Part shown: positions 1 through 11,999 of the stretch, one piece after another
Position numbering within the stretch: position 1 is the first letter of the stretch
Layout: each line of letters opens with the position of its first letter
Assembly: GCA_033439265.1 (NCBI GenBank)
Contig: JAVTVX010000027.1
Location: forward strand, 15,001 to 79,000
Direction of reading: 5' to 3'
Source of the DNA: Dillenia suffruticosa
Taxonomy: Eukaryota; Streptophyta; Magnoliopsida; Dilleniales; Dilleniaceae
Length of the DNA: 64,000 nt
Notes under the pieces: generated by a model
What the model was told of the DNA's origin: nothing
The model's input: only the letters and a program-made list of their open reading frames with translations
Databases searched by the model: none
Program-made: the position numbers and the translations under genes

Positions 1-345
1 GGCTTGAAATTTTGACTTTATCGACATGTCATCTTTATACTACTCGGGGAGAAACGATTGATCATTTTTTCTTCTGATACCCCTTCTCTAGAGAGGTATA
101 GAGATTGATCATAGCAAACTTTGTTCCTACAAACTTTCCTATTTCTTGGTCAATAATTCGAGATACCCTTTTGTCTAGACATCCGCTTCAACGGAATAGG
201 ATTTTCAAATGCATCCTCAGCACTTATATCTACAATATTTGGATGAAGAGAAACAAGAAAATGATAAATGAGTCTCGATTATCACCACGAGTCATTACAA
301 CTTTTGTTAGTATAATCTTACTATTTGTTGAGACTATAACTTAAC
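1..345 (+). mobile_element. LINE (L1-type) 3' remnant, zf-RVT region
   Basis: The plus strand translates, with small frame breaks, into the C-terminal cysteine/histidine-rich region that follows the reverse transcriptase in plant L1-type LINEs. Visible marks are CHLYTTRGETIDHFFF near the window edge, and then RIFKCILSTYIYNIWMKRNK at about 205-260, a typical LINE C-terminal pattern. It is truncated by the window edge, and no poly(A) tail or target-site duplication is visible, so its real extent is unknown. It is certainly not an intact gene. Confidence 0.6.
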
Positions 346-796
346 TTATTTTTTACATGTCGATGATTCTTTTTATAAAAGTAATAAATTACGGTGAGAA
401 AAAAAAAATATGTCCGGTCTTTATGTGTCAATTACATACATATAAATATTGGACATGAGCATAGGAAAAAAATAGAGGGTATGACATGGTACATGCCATG
501 CTTCAAGCTAAACATGCATAAAATTACTTTTCCAAAAATTATTTCTACATTCTTCTCCTCGCGCCAAACACACCTCAAGCGAGAAAGAATGTCACATTAC
601 ATGCAGATAAATCATTACGAAGCTTTGAGAAGCAAGGGTATTTTTTACCACAAAAGAAGGAAATGTGCTATGCTGCCAAACAAAATCTACCCTATAGCAT
701 TCACCATTATCATACAACATAACTTGAAAAAAGAATACATGTACAGCTCATGAAAAAAAGTTGAAATGCGCAAGAATAGACTGTGCATTGTATTGT
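346..796. other. PP7 downstream flank, no gene seen
   Basis: AT-rich sequence between the LINE remnant and the stop codon of PP7. The open frame at 394-753 matches no family I recognise and has no coding look. The part next to 796 should hold the PP7 3' UTR, which lies on the minus strand. Confidence 0.5.
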
Positions 797-2762
797 TTAG
801 GAATTGGAAACCATTGATGCTAAATCCAACTCCTCATCTGAATCGATCACATCCTCATAGTCATAGTAGGGGCATACCTGCCATGGATGGTGAAATTAAG
901 CATGCAAGCAGTGGTTGATCCAAATATAGCAAGAGAGAATTTTGGTAGAGTAGGAGGAAAAAATTGTAAACTCTCTTATCTCGTAAAACTGAAATTACTT
1001 ATATCATATTACACATACCATTGGCCTTGGAGTAACTGCCTCAAAACTACAAAAGATGGGAGTGTCAAATATAGGGGGTTCCAGAACAATATATGCACCT
1101 TTGTTTTTGTATCTCTCGTCAGTTGCCTGCATGCAGAGAGAGATGTCAAGTATCTGGAAATACCAACATTGTAATGATCTGTGTCACAAAGAACCATGAG
1201 GAAGCATAGTTTTCAGCTGATTGTTTTGTGCAATTTGTCAATCAATTAGAGCTCCATTAACGGACACCCACACAGCGTATGTACAACTGACAAAAGGTTC
1301 TCGGTCAATAGTAAGTCCCCTATAACCACCAATGAATCAAGTGTGATGCACAACAGCCAAATAACTGCCAGCAGAAAAGGTGCGCAACTAGCAAATCACA
1401 AAAACACAGTGAACACCAAGCATGATCGCCCTTGTAAGGTCATGCTAGCTGTGCACTTTTTTACAAGTTTAAAAGATTGCCAAAAAAGTACAACTCAGAA
1501 TAAGGATATTATCGGCCATTCTCTCATCACATAGGAAACGATGTGATGAGAGAGTGGAAAGGCTTGTTGAAGAGGAAAGCCTTAAAGGCTGCACCTATAA
1601 GGAAATTGAATATACACTGAAGATATTTTTATGGCATCAAAAGTCTAATGCCTAGTTTCTTAAACAGGGGCATAGTAATGAGATCAGGGAAGAGATTTAA
1701 GGAGAGCAGCTTTATATGATTTTAAAAAGAATAAAACTTTATTAAGAGTTCCTGCTATTCCATACTTGGTTGACATAGATACTCAACCTAGAAGAATTGT
1801 TTGTGATAATTAAAAATAAGCGGAATTTATTAAGCAAGTTCACCGACATCAAACCAAATTCAATTCATAATTAATAAAATGGGAAAAATCAACCTCTATG
1901 ACAGGAGAGGAATGTGCAGCCCGGTAAAGGCCATTTACCAGAAAAAGTATCTTAATCCTTGATTTCTTGTAATACACATAAGCACCCGGGCCATATGGTT
2001 TTCTATGGGTTTCTTTATTATTTCACAAACAAAAACAAAACAAAAAACAAAACAATAATAACAATAACAACAACAACAATAAACAAACAAACAAACAAAT
2101 AAAACTAAGATGCTGCAGGGGATGGAAGAACAATGGTCTTCTTAGATATTCACACAACTAGGAAACCTGTGGCATACATAAAGTAACCTTTCTGTGCTTA
2201 TTCCTAAAAGGAAAGGGCACTTTGCAAGCAGCACTTTTGATCAACTAGCTTACAAGAGATTATTTGAAGCTGTTCAAAGCAAAAGACATAAACAGATGTG
2301 GACAGGTTCTGATGACATTTAGCATTTCCATAGAGAGGCATTAAAGTTGTGTTTGGTTGGGAGGGATGCAAAGATAAGGTGAAATGAAGAGGTGAGAGGA
2401 AAGACAAAATTAATTTTTTTTAAAAAATGGAGCTAGGTGAGGTAGGAGCGCTTACTTTCCTTTAATGTGTTTGGTAGGAAGAAGGGAATGCATTCCTTGG
2501 GTTGAAGTTAGTAAATACTAAGATGGTGTTTGGTTAAAGGGTATGGGAATCAGGAATGGGATTGAAAGCCATATAAGATGTTTGGGTTAATGAAATGGGA
2601 AAAAAGGTTGGGGCATGAAACCCATAAAACAAGGGTTTTGTGAAACCCAAATAAAATAATGGGTCTCGTGAAACCCAAATAAAATGATGGGTTTCGATGG
2701 AAACCCATGCCTGAAACCCAAGAGAAATGTCTGGTCACCTTTTTCCCTTCTTCGTCTAAGTC

Positions 2763-2801
<39 letters not shown>

Positions 2802-5800
2802 CATTCAAACCAGTCTTCAATGGCTTCAATTTCTCTCCCATAACCTCCCCCCTTCACTGTCTCTCCTCTCACTTTCTCTTTCTAAACGGGAAGAACAAAC
2901 TCCACAGAAGACGATGAAGAATGGAATGGAATTGAAGCAGAAGATGGTGGAACTGATCGATGATGGAAGTGGCGAAATCTGGTTTAGTGGTGAAATCGAA
3001 GCATAAGATGGTGAAATCTGGTTCGGTGGAACCAACTCTGCAAATGTTCAGCGGTGAAACCTACTTCTGTTGGGAACTGGCGAATTCGAGATGGAAGTGG
3101 CCAAAGGTGATGGAACTGATTGATGATGAAGTCTGAAGACCAAAATCTTAGAGCTCACAATTACAGCAAATCATCAAGCAGAAAACTTCAATTCAATGAT
3201 TTCCCGAATTTCATAGTAAAATTTCAATGGAAGAGCAAAATGACAAAATAATTAAGAATGAAACCCCAAGTTCTAGTCATCCAAGGGAAGAAGAAAATTT
3301 AAGAATATTAAAAATATTAAAATATTTTATTTAAAATATCAAGAAAAAAAAACCATTTTGAGGAAACTGTGTAGAAAATGTATGAATATGTTATCAATTA
3401 CTAAAAAACATTATTAAAAATATTTTGAAATATTTTATTATTCAAATCTATTAATATTTGAAGGAAAAAACTTTGCAGATAATATATTAAAATTTTATTA
3501 TTAAAAATATTTTTTAAAAAATTAAAATACTAAAATTTAAGAATATTTATATTTAAAAAATCTATGAAAGAAAAAAAAAACATTTTATCAAATATTTTTT
3601 ATCATAAAAAATCTATTTTTTATCAAATATTTTTTTACCATGAAAGGACTTTAATAATAATAATAATAATAACATTTTAAATCATAAAAGCATTCTTTAT
3701 CAGGGAACAAAATTAACAATTATATGATCTTCGTTCTGAAGTATATATAAACCAAATATCAACAACGGTAATGATATCCATTTCAGAATATGAATCAAAT
3801 AAGGGGTATCAAATTTCGATTTCGATTCCGATTCCAATTCCAATTCCTAAGGTTTTTTATTCCGATTCCGATTCGGATTCCCGTGTGCCAACCAAACACC
3901 CTCTAACATAGTTCCATTATTTCAAAATATATATTGATGAGGCAAGGATGAAAAAAGTAATTTTGGAAGGAACAAAACGGTTTCATTACTCCTCCAATTT
4001 TTCCCTTAAATTTAAGAGAGTGAATCTTCTCTCCCTAAAAATTCAATTTAATTCATATTTTTCTTTCTCTAAGCGAATCGGGCACAATTAATTTTTTTTT
4101 CTCTCCAAAACTAAACACATTTATTTTCTCACTCCAAAATTTTTAAATTGTCTCTAAATATTGATTTTGAATTATCTCTCTTTAAAGAACCAAATCCAAT
4201 TTTCCTCGCTTTAAAATTAAACATATTAATTTTCTTTCTCTAAACGATCAATTAAATTTTCTCTCCAAAAAAAAAAAAACAGAAAACCCAAATTTAGTTT
4301 TTCATCTCAAAAACTAAACACTTTAATTTCCTCTCCTTAAATAGTTTAAATTTTTATCTTTCTAAACACGTTATTTTTAAATTTTTTCTCTCTAAAAAAC
4401 TAAATTTTCCCTCTAAAACTAAACCCATTGGTTTCCTTTATTCAAAAAATCAATTCAATTCATATTTTTCTCTCTAAACACATTGATTATATTTTTCTCC
4501 CTAAAAATTCAAATTTTATTTCTCTCTCTCTAAGCTAAAAACATTGATTTTCTCACTCTAAAAATTTAAATTATTTTAGATTATCTCTCGTAGTTTTAAA
4601 TTTTCTCTTAAAAAAAATCAATTTTTCTCCCTCTAAAATTAAATAATTAGTTCTCTCTCTAAAAATTAATTTACTACATACATTCTGAGTATGAATACAT
4701 TGTTTCAAGTTTTTTCTTACTAAAAAGAAATTAAATTTAAGTTCTCTCTCTTCACAACTAAACGCATTGATATAGTTTGTTAGTTTTAATTTTAAAAGGA
4801 GCAACGCTTTTAAGCCCTTATAAAATGAAATTCTTTTACCACCTATTTGAGAACATCTTACTCTTTCTATAATATACTTGACTTGAATTTTGCATACCAA
4901 AAACGGAAAATGTAGGTAAAACTTTTAAAACCCTCTTTTATCCCCTACCAAATGCTCCCTTCGTATAAAAAATGGTGCTCCTTAAATGTTATTGTGTAGG
5001 TAAACCAAGCAAAAAAGAAAACAGTATATGGATAACAGAATGTTTATAAAACCAATGGATTAACCAGGTCTAAAATAAATAAACAAATAGAATTTACGGA
5101 GTTCATAACTCTATATTGGATATAAATTAATCATATAGAAAAGGACTTGAAAAATAATATTTTGATAAGTCAACATATATTAGCGGTACTGGAAATTGAA
5201 GATGATAAATGAGTGTATTAGAGGTACTCCCAACTCAAAGAGGATAAATACAAAGTGGATAAAAGAAAGACTCCAACGGATTCCTGGACACATACTTAAT
5301 ACAGCTGGAGAACCCTTCTTGAAGTTGAACAGAATCACAACACAAGCATATCACTTGGGTCTGTGCATGGCTCATAAAGCTCAGTCTGTCATCAAAGGAG
5401 AGTTTTGCAGATGATATGCCTCTAGTTAAGAGTGTGATGATTGCACCTACTTGGTTCCCTTTAATCCAGTTATGCCAGCTTTATGACAAATATGTATACA
5501 TATATACATGTATATATATAAAGACTGAGGTTGTGACAAACCTTTGAAGCCCAAGCAATCAAACATATGAATTTGCATGAAAACACAGTTTAGCCAAATT
5601 GATACCGAAAAGTTCTAATGAAGGTAAATTTCTATTCAATCACAACAGAGAAAATCCAAAAGGTGATTGAAGGACACAAAATGGCATAGACCTTAAATGA
5701 CAGCAATAGAAGAGAAACAATGAAGAAAATAATGACATTTATCAGTTTCTACTAAACAAAAATTCACACGGTGCCTAAGAAGGGAATTGGTACCTGAAAT

Positions 5801-8800
5801 TGTGGGTAATCTGGAGCACTAAACAGAGTAATGAGCTTTCCTGACTCCACAATATGATCTATAGTGAACCCTTCTCCCATTCCAGCGAGACCAGGGCGTT
5901 TCTCCCTAGCATCAGGGCCTTCATGTGATCGAATTATTAACTACAAAAACACGATCAGAAAACATCCCCCAAAGGCATTAGAACTCCCCCAGCAAACTGT
6001 GAGATCAATACAAAACTGATAATTAGTTAAAGATCAAACTCAATGACTACAAATCTTCATCCAATACAAATTAGACAAGGTACATCTATAAGGTGAGTTA
6101 TGTTTTTACAAGCTCAGAGATAGATGCTTGTGTTGAAAATGTATTCTGTTGATTTTATGAACATTAATTAAAAAACCACTCATGTCATAGACATATTTCA
6201 GCAGGTAATGCAACTCGAAACCTATAGTCATAGCTGAGAAATATTTTTAAAAGAACATATCTCGTCTAGAGTAGCAAATGCTGGTTAAGAGTACCATTCG
6301 TAATTAATCTACCTAATCTTTTGCACCATTTCTCTGTTCCAGCCATTACTGCAAAACATGTTGCAGAAATTATGTTCATCTGGGCATGATGCAAGATACG
6401 TTTAAATTTATTTGCTAGATTGAAAGTTGCACCTGAGTCCACTAATAGAGGGCAAGTAGGGACATTTGCATGTGGTGCTTTTGGAGGGATGTATGTCTAG
6501 AATTTTTTCATTTTCTTTTATGGTGAAGTAGAAGTAGGACACAGAATTTCTTCAAGCTCTATGGTGTTCCTAATTATTATCCAGAAAGGGCAGTCGCTTG
6601 TTTTTCTTGCCTCTTTCTTTTTCTCTCAAGAACACTATCATCATTCTCACTAAGGGGAACCAAGCTCCCCATCAAGGCCCTTTCTGGATAATAAGTAGGA
6701 ACACCATAGAGCCTCAAGAACTTCTGTGTCCTAAATTTATGATCATACAAGACAATGCTTTTGTTTTTTTAGCATAAGAAACTCATAGTTTTTGGAACAT
6801 GCCATAGGCCAAAAAGAACTTAAAAGGAAGAGAGATCCCAGACAATTCACTCCAAGACTTGCTCCCTCCATACCCCTTGATGACCCATATGTCAATATCT
6901 TCTCCATGGAAATACTCAAATAGGCAAAGACATCCATCAAACACTCCTAGTTGGTAGTTACCAAACTAAGCCAAATGGTTAGGTTTGGTACCTCTCTGAA
7001 CTGGCACTTCTGAACAGCAATATCAAAGGCAATGATTACATCCATCTCACTATTGGCATCACCTAATTTTCAGGGCATAAACCCCTTCCCATGCAATGCG
7101 CCATTAACAAATATTTCTTCTTTAAGCCTACTTATAGTACTGATTGAAAATGGACGAGGCCTGGCACTTTTCCAAATGTTCAGCCTCAAGCTGTAAACCT
7201 GGAACTGAATGTCCCAAAGAATTGATCACAATCGAAATGCTGATTGAAATTGAATCCAACTTATAGTCATTGGTCACCGAGTCATACCCCATCCAAATAG
7301 CTTCTTGGACCAGGCCCTTCACTTCGAATCCACAGGTTGTGGCACTTCATGACCCATAATGTATTCACTCTCATGCAGTCTTCAACCTCTCCAATGTGTA
7401 AACAAGAGAAGACCATTGTAATACGCCCCTATGTTAAAGGTGTTGTCTTGAGTGGATTCCAGAGGAGGGCATGGAGTTTTACTGCAGCCATTGAAATTGA
7501 ATCCAAGTCATCCACCGAGTATCTCTCTTTTCTGGTCCCTCCACCTCCCAAGCAGAGATTGTCCTTGTCCTTCTTGATGGATTGTTTGGGAGGTGCTTTT
7601 GTGAAATAAGGGTGATTGATCATGTAATAGAATGATTTCATAACTGATTGAAAGTGAAGGAGATATTTTACTGGTAGCCTGTTGAGTATTTCCCAGACTA
7701 CCCTGCTGGAAGTTGAAGGTTGTTACCTATTTCATGAGAAATCATCGATATTGCCACCCCACAAAACCCTAGGAGCAGCCAGTTGAAACCTTTCCTTACC
7801 CATCACACTTGTGCTATTTGTTGGACATGGCCAACAAAATATTCCCTGTGAATTCATATCTCCATATCCAGGAAATGCAAAATAATTCACTAACTAAATT
7901 ACACACGTGGTCTTTGAACTTTACACTAATGAATTTTAATTGCCTCTAATTGACTCCATAAATTTCCAGAAATTGTAAATTTCATTCATTGTGCTGACTG
8001 ATGGCAGTGCAGAGATGAAACTGCCTACATGGTGCTGAAGTTGACTTAATGAAGTTTAGGATAAAATGGCAAAATATGCCTTGAACTCTGGACTTCAAGA
8101 CACATGCAAAAGCACCCTAATGATTACCACTTCTGGATTTGGCCCCTAAACTTAAATAAATTCATGAACTATATACTTTCGAACAATGAAATGTTGTCAA
8201 CTTTCTAGATTCTATGCACAATTAGAGACAGAAAAAAGTATTAAAATACTAAGCAAATGAAATTGGTTCGATGGAAATGAAAACCTCATCTTTTTTTTTA
8301 ACATTCATTCAAAAAGCTAGGACACAAAAATAAGCAAAAAATCTACTTCAATAGATATAAATATATATATACATATCTATATTTTGGATAAAAAACTTCA
8401 ATAGATTATTTCATGATCAAAAAGCATTTTTATATCCTCTTCCAAAGATGATCAACATTAGATCCAATAATTCTATTTCAAGTATCTGGGGCTCATGGTA
8501 ATAAGTAGAAGTTTATGGATGTGTTGGGAAATAGAAATTAAAGTTCAAGGCACTTTCTGACCTTAATATTTAAACTAATAGAATAATTTTAATGTGGAAA
8601 AAGAAAAAAGGAAGACTGATCTCCTTGCTTTGCCAAGCTCCTCTATTGAAAGTAAAAGTAAATACAATGAAAGAAAATCTTAAAGCAAATGGATTACCTT
8701 TAGCTGGAACTTCTTTAAGAAATCCTCAGTGCAATCAGGACCCCACAATAACCCAATTCCTCTCTCTTTATTAGGAGAGAGGCCAGGGCTCATTGATGGG

Positions 8801-10064
8801 TCTGACCACAGCACATCACCGGGAATTAAATTTGAACCCTCCCAAGGGGGGTCAAGAACTGATCTCCTTGCCTTGGCCAGCTCCTCCAAAGAACCAAGAG
8901 CTAGGGAGTTGCTTTTAGGGTTAAGACTCATCCTCCTGTTCCTCTTTCCTTTGGACCTCTTCTGTGGGACAATGGTTACACTGCGGAAAAGTCCCCCATG
9001 AGCTGTATAAACTTGTCCGGCTATGATAGATGCCAAAGGAAGCCCTTCAAAACAGCCTAGACATTTCCGGTAGACATGCTTTCCCTGATCTCCGTATTTT
9101 GTCATTACTTCTTTCTCAAAGCCATAAACAGATGTGCAATATTTAGATTCATGGTTCCCCCGAAGAAGATACACCATTTGGGGCATGAACACCTGGGAAG
9201 AAAATTCACCGTAAAGCATCATAAATAAAGATAGGTTTTCAACTCAACAAAGCAAAAGCAGGAACCATATACTAGACATGTAGAATAGAAGATATCACTT
9301 TGTATGTATCTCATTCAAAAGGCGGCGATTAGCAACATGCAGCTTAAAGAAACAAGAAAATGGCAAAAGGCATTTCCTGCACAAGTTAACAGACACCAAA
9401 TCTCCAATTTAATAACTTGTGATTGTGGCAAAAACAGGATTCTTTTCTCTTTTTGGTATTGAAATAAGTCTCTTAGGTGGTGAACCAGACATTCTCTGTG
9501 TGTCTGTGTTGTTTGACTCACTTGTTATAGGAGGCGCTTGGAATAACAATTGTATGTTACATAGGAAACAGTGATTCATAAAGGTGGTACCTTCCAGGAT
9601 AAGAGGAGAAGAAAGGTCTCAAGACCCCAGGCACCTCGATCAACATAATCACCATTGAAGACGAAACTACGGTTGTGGGAAGGGAATCCGGCGTCCCTCA
9701 AGAGGAATAGCAGATCATGCAACTGGCCATGAAGATCCCCAACAACCACCACACTCGAATCGCTGCAGGGGTTGATATGAACGCAATTGGGCTCTTTGTG
9801 AAGGATCTTGGATGCAGAGAGCACGAGCGGATCGAAGACCGAAACCGGAAACATGGTGGCAAATCCCGAGGGGGCAAGGTTCCTGGAACACCAATCGAAG
9901 GTGAACATCAGGCCTTCTATCCATTCCACACTCAGCTTTCCGTCCAAAGGCCAGGTAACAGGGGAAGGGCGCGGCGGTGCGCACGGTGGATTGTCAACAC
10001 TGGAAGAGGAGGACGATGACGTTAATGGTGGCGGTGAAGGATCTGCATCTGCATCCGATTGCAT
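797..10064 (-). CDS. PP7: Serine/threonine-protein phosphatase 7 (PP7)
   Basis: Plant-specific metallophosphatase of the PPP family, which removes phosphate from Ser/Thr; in Arabidopsis PP7 is a calmodulin-binding phosphatase linked to light signalling. Exons on the minus strand are 10064-9591, 9192-8698, 5940-5794, 1126-1019 and 877-797. All junctions are GT-AG and in phase, giving 434 codons, close to the family size of about 410-420. The PPP metal and catalytic motifs are present: GDLHG, GDYVDRG, LRGNHES, HGGLF, LWSDPS, IIRSHEG and LFSAPDY. A basic insert (KRSKGKRNRR) after HGGLF is the family insert implicated in calmodulin binding. The tail PYYDYEDVIDSDEELDL is the acidic end typical of PP7. 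The start was chosen because the Ser/Pro-rich leader leads directly into the conserved WPLDGKLSVEWIEGL segment. Introns 2 and 3 carry an F-box pseudogene and transposons. No defect in the coding exons was seen. Confidence 0.93.
2522..3903. mobile_element. Tourist/PIF-Harbinger-like non-autonomous element
   Basis: A 1.38-kb unit in PP7 intron 3 with short terminal inverted repeats: GATGGTGTTTGGTT at the left end and, read on the other strand, GAGGGTGTTTGGTT at the right end. It is flanked on both sides by TAA (2519-2521 and 3904-3906), the 3-bp target duplication expected of PIF/Harbinger-Tourist elements. The interior has several copies of a GAAACCCAAATAAAAT-type motif (2630-2710), a CT microsatellite and AT-rich filler, but no transposase. 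The ORFs over the CT tract are low-complexity artefacts. Confidence 0.65.
2767..2797. repeat. (CT)n microsatellite
   Basis: About fifteen CT units inside the Tourist-like element. The repeat produces arginine/glutamate or serine/leucine runs in overlapping spurious ORFs. Confidence 0.9.
4010..4780. repeat. Degenerate AT/CT-rich tandem repeat in PP7 intron 3
   Basis: Roughly 0.75 kb in which a module recurs many times with heavy divergence. It consists of a TTTTCTCTCTAAA-like block, then ACACATTGATT or AATTCAATTT, then another CTCTCTAAA block. Spacing varies at about 40-60 bp, as in an old minisatellite-like array. There is no coding potential; the minus-strand ORF at 4571-4900 is a by-product of the array. 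Confidence 0.6.
6537..6731. repeat. Inverted duplication (fold-back) derived from the F-box pseudogene
   Basis: Arms 6537-6591 and 6677-6731 are 55 nt each. They are reverse complements with four mismatches and no gaps, and are separated by an 85-nt loop. The right arm, read on the minus strand, lies in the C-terminal coding part of the F-box pseudogene (KFLRLYGVPTYYPERA); the left arm is an extra, flipped copy just downstream. The whole unit is transcribed as part of PP7 intron 2. The geometry resembles a young miRNA or siRNA hairpin, but processing is unproven. Confidence 0.85.
6600..7735 (-). pseudogene. F-box / FBA-domain protein pseudogene inside PP7 intron 2
   Basis: Minus-strand frames, read in pieces, give the full order of an F-box plus F-box-associated (FBA type 1) protein, which in intact form is the substrate-binding subunit of an SCF ubiquitin ligase. 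An F-box lies at about 7720-7610 (VWEILNRLPVKYLLHFQSV, then YYMINHPYF). The FBA signature MGYDSVTNDYKL lies near 7295-7255, and the later FBA block including the IDIWVI segment lies near 6900. A C-terminal tail lies near 6735-6600. The pieces are in different frames with stops between them, so it is a pseudogene. It has the same orientation as PP7, so it would be spliced out with the intron. It was probably inserted as a gene or retrocopy; no intron is evident. Confidence 0.8.
7880..8175. mobile_element. Probable DNA-transposon end fragments
   Basis: Two back-to-back blocks in PP7 intron 2 carry phrases typical of long terminal inverted repeats of plant Mutator-like elements (GTGGTCTTTGAACTTTACAC; AATATGCCTTGAACTCTGGA). 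I see no clean ends or target duplication, so this is a weak, pattern-based call. Confidence 0.3.
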
Positions 10065-10179
10065 CTCTTCTTCTTCTTTTTTTTTTCCCTTCTCAAATCG
10101 AAATCCTCACCCCTCCCCGGCAGTCCTAGGCAAAAACTTGAACAAACTGTTGCAGCCGGAGCAAAATAATAATAATTAT
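10065..10179 (-). promoter_or_regulatory. PP7 5' leader / proximal promoter
   Basis: Only about 115 bp separate the PP7 start codon from the end of the DNA element that begins at 10180. The interval is CT/GA-rich next to the start codon and ends in an (AAT)n run. No clear TATA box is seen. The promoter must therefore either be compact or extend into the transposon. Confidence 0.4.
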
Positions 10180-11087
10180 ATGGGTTAAATAATTTCGTGA
10201 ACTTTAAATTAAAATAATTAAATACATAAATTTCTAAAAACGTAATAATTAAATCATTTTATCATTAGAGTCAGTGCGGTAATTAAATAATTAGTTGGCA
10301 TCACATAGCATATGAGCTATGTGATGTGTGAGGTAAAATACTAAGATGACGTAATACGTTAGTATATAGTGAGGCTGCATTAGCAAATTGGTCAAATTTT
10401 GCTGCATCAGGAATTCGGTTCTCAGATTCTGCACCAGCAATGCAAATAAACAAAATAATTAATAAATAAATTAAACCTAATGAGATACCAAACCTAAAAA
10501 TAATTCCTAAATCAATTTCTAGAATAAGGTAGACAAAAGCTAAAAATAGCTAAACCTAAAATCATAAGAAAACACCAATTAATTATAAATTCCAATAAGG
10601 ACTAGATTAATATTTTTGAAGTTTTTTTAATTATTTTTTGACTGTTCAATTGAAAAGCAAATTGCACAACTAGAGCAATGGGTTGGTTGATGAAAATGAA
10701 CGGTGGTCTCCCTCTTAATTGACAACGACTACCTTGACGATGAACTTGAACAATGAAGGTGACAGCAAGGGTAAAGGTGCAAGATTGAAGACGTGAAGAC
10801 TGAATGTGAAGAGGCAAATTCAGTGGCAATGATCGAAAGCGGAGGAGATTGAATCGTTCGAAATTGAAAAAAGTAAAGAACAACGATAATTAAAATCAAA
10901 ATCTGATAATAGTTGAGTAGATGGTAATGATGGCGAATAAATGAGGGTAGAGACTAAGGTGGTGGAGGGTGAAGTGATGGATGGTGAAATTTAAACCAAG
11001 AAGATGTAACGGGTAAAATTTAAACCAAGAAGATATAATAAATGGAAGGGTGATTGTGGATGAAAACGAAGCGAAGTCAAAGACTTG

Positions 11088-11578
11088 TATTGGATTTAAT
11101 CGCGCATGTAGAAGCGTGAATTAAATAGATTAGAATTTTCGGGATAAATATCTCTATAGGACAGTGTCCAAAATTCACCGTGTCGCGATATCCCTCGAAC
11201 GGATCGCACGGTCGGATGGTGATCACGCAATCGAACCATCACTGCAATTCCACGACGCCTCAAGCCTTATGTCCGGTGAATCGCTTGACGATGGGAGATT
11301 TTCCTACACGAAATTCTCTATCCCTCTCTCTATTTTCTCTCTCTACAGAATGTTGAAAACCCTAGCCTTCTTCCTCTCATCGTTACTGTTCACGCAGGAA
11401 GAATTGCCACATTGCTACTGTCCACTCCAGAAGGAAAGAGTGCTCACATTTATTCAAAAGGTTAATTGAGGAGTTACCACTTAATGGAGTGGTTAATAGG
11501 GTGGTTAATGGGATAATGGGAGTTACCCCATTATCCCCAAATTACCCAAATGCCCACCTCAATGGGCATATTCCAACA
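11088..11578 (-). repeat. 3' LTR of the Copia element
   Basis: In the element's orientation this is the 3' LTR. It is the same length as its partner at 17312-17802, with scattered substitutions and no net indel. It is preceded, in the element's sense, by a purine tract at 11579-11590. Confidence 0.85.
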
Positions 11579-11999
11579 TCTCTCACTTGCACATGAGGGC
11601 ATTTCACTTCCGTCAATTATAAGATCGTAACTCATACGATTTGTCACATCACCCTACTGGACTTTCAAACAAGATTGGGCGTCATGCGATCGGCGAGTAC
11701 ACCTGCAAGCAAAGACTTCTCGATACACCTGTTAGGATGATCGAATAGTCACCGTTAGTATAAAAATAACTCGCTATACCCTAAACTCAATGCATTTACA
11801 TCTATCGAGCCACTTTCCTCATCGATACACAGTAGGAACGGGGATCAAAATCAAACTATCGTCTCAAATAATAGCTCCCACTATCCCATGATCGTCTCAT
11901 CACACGTGGTATAAAACACGTGCCACAATATTATTCTCTCATCTCTCAAAGGACATATGTCAGATTTCTCTAACACTATACAGGTACGGAACTCAGTCT

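Noticed and set aside
2587-3035. Several overlapping ORFs on both strands around the CT repeat
   Set aside because: Arg-Glu and Ser-Leu runs come from the microsatellite, all inside the Tourist-like element within a PP7 intron.
8729-9001. Plus-strand ORF over PP7 exon 2
   Set aside because: It is the antisense shadow of a well-conserved phosphatase exon.
9717-10188. Plus-strand ORFs of 100-126 residues
   Set aside because: Antisense shadow of PP7 exon 1; the minus strand carries the GDLHG and GDYVDRG motifs.
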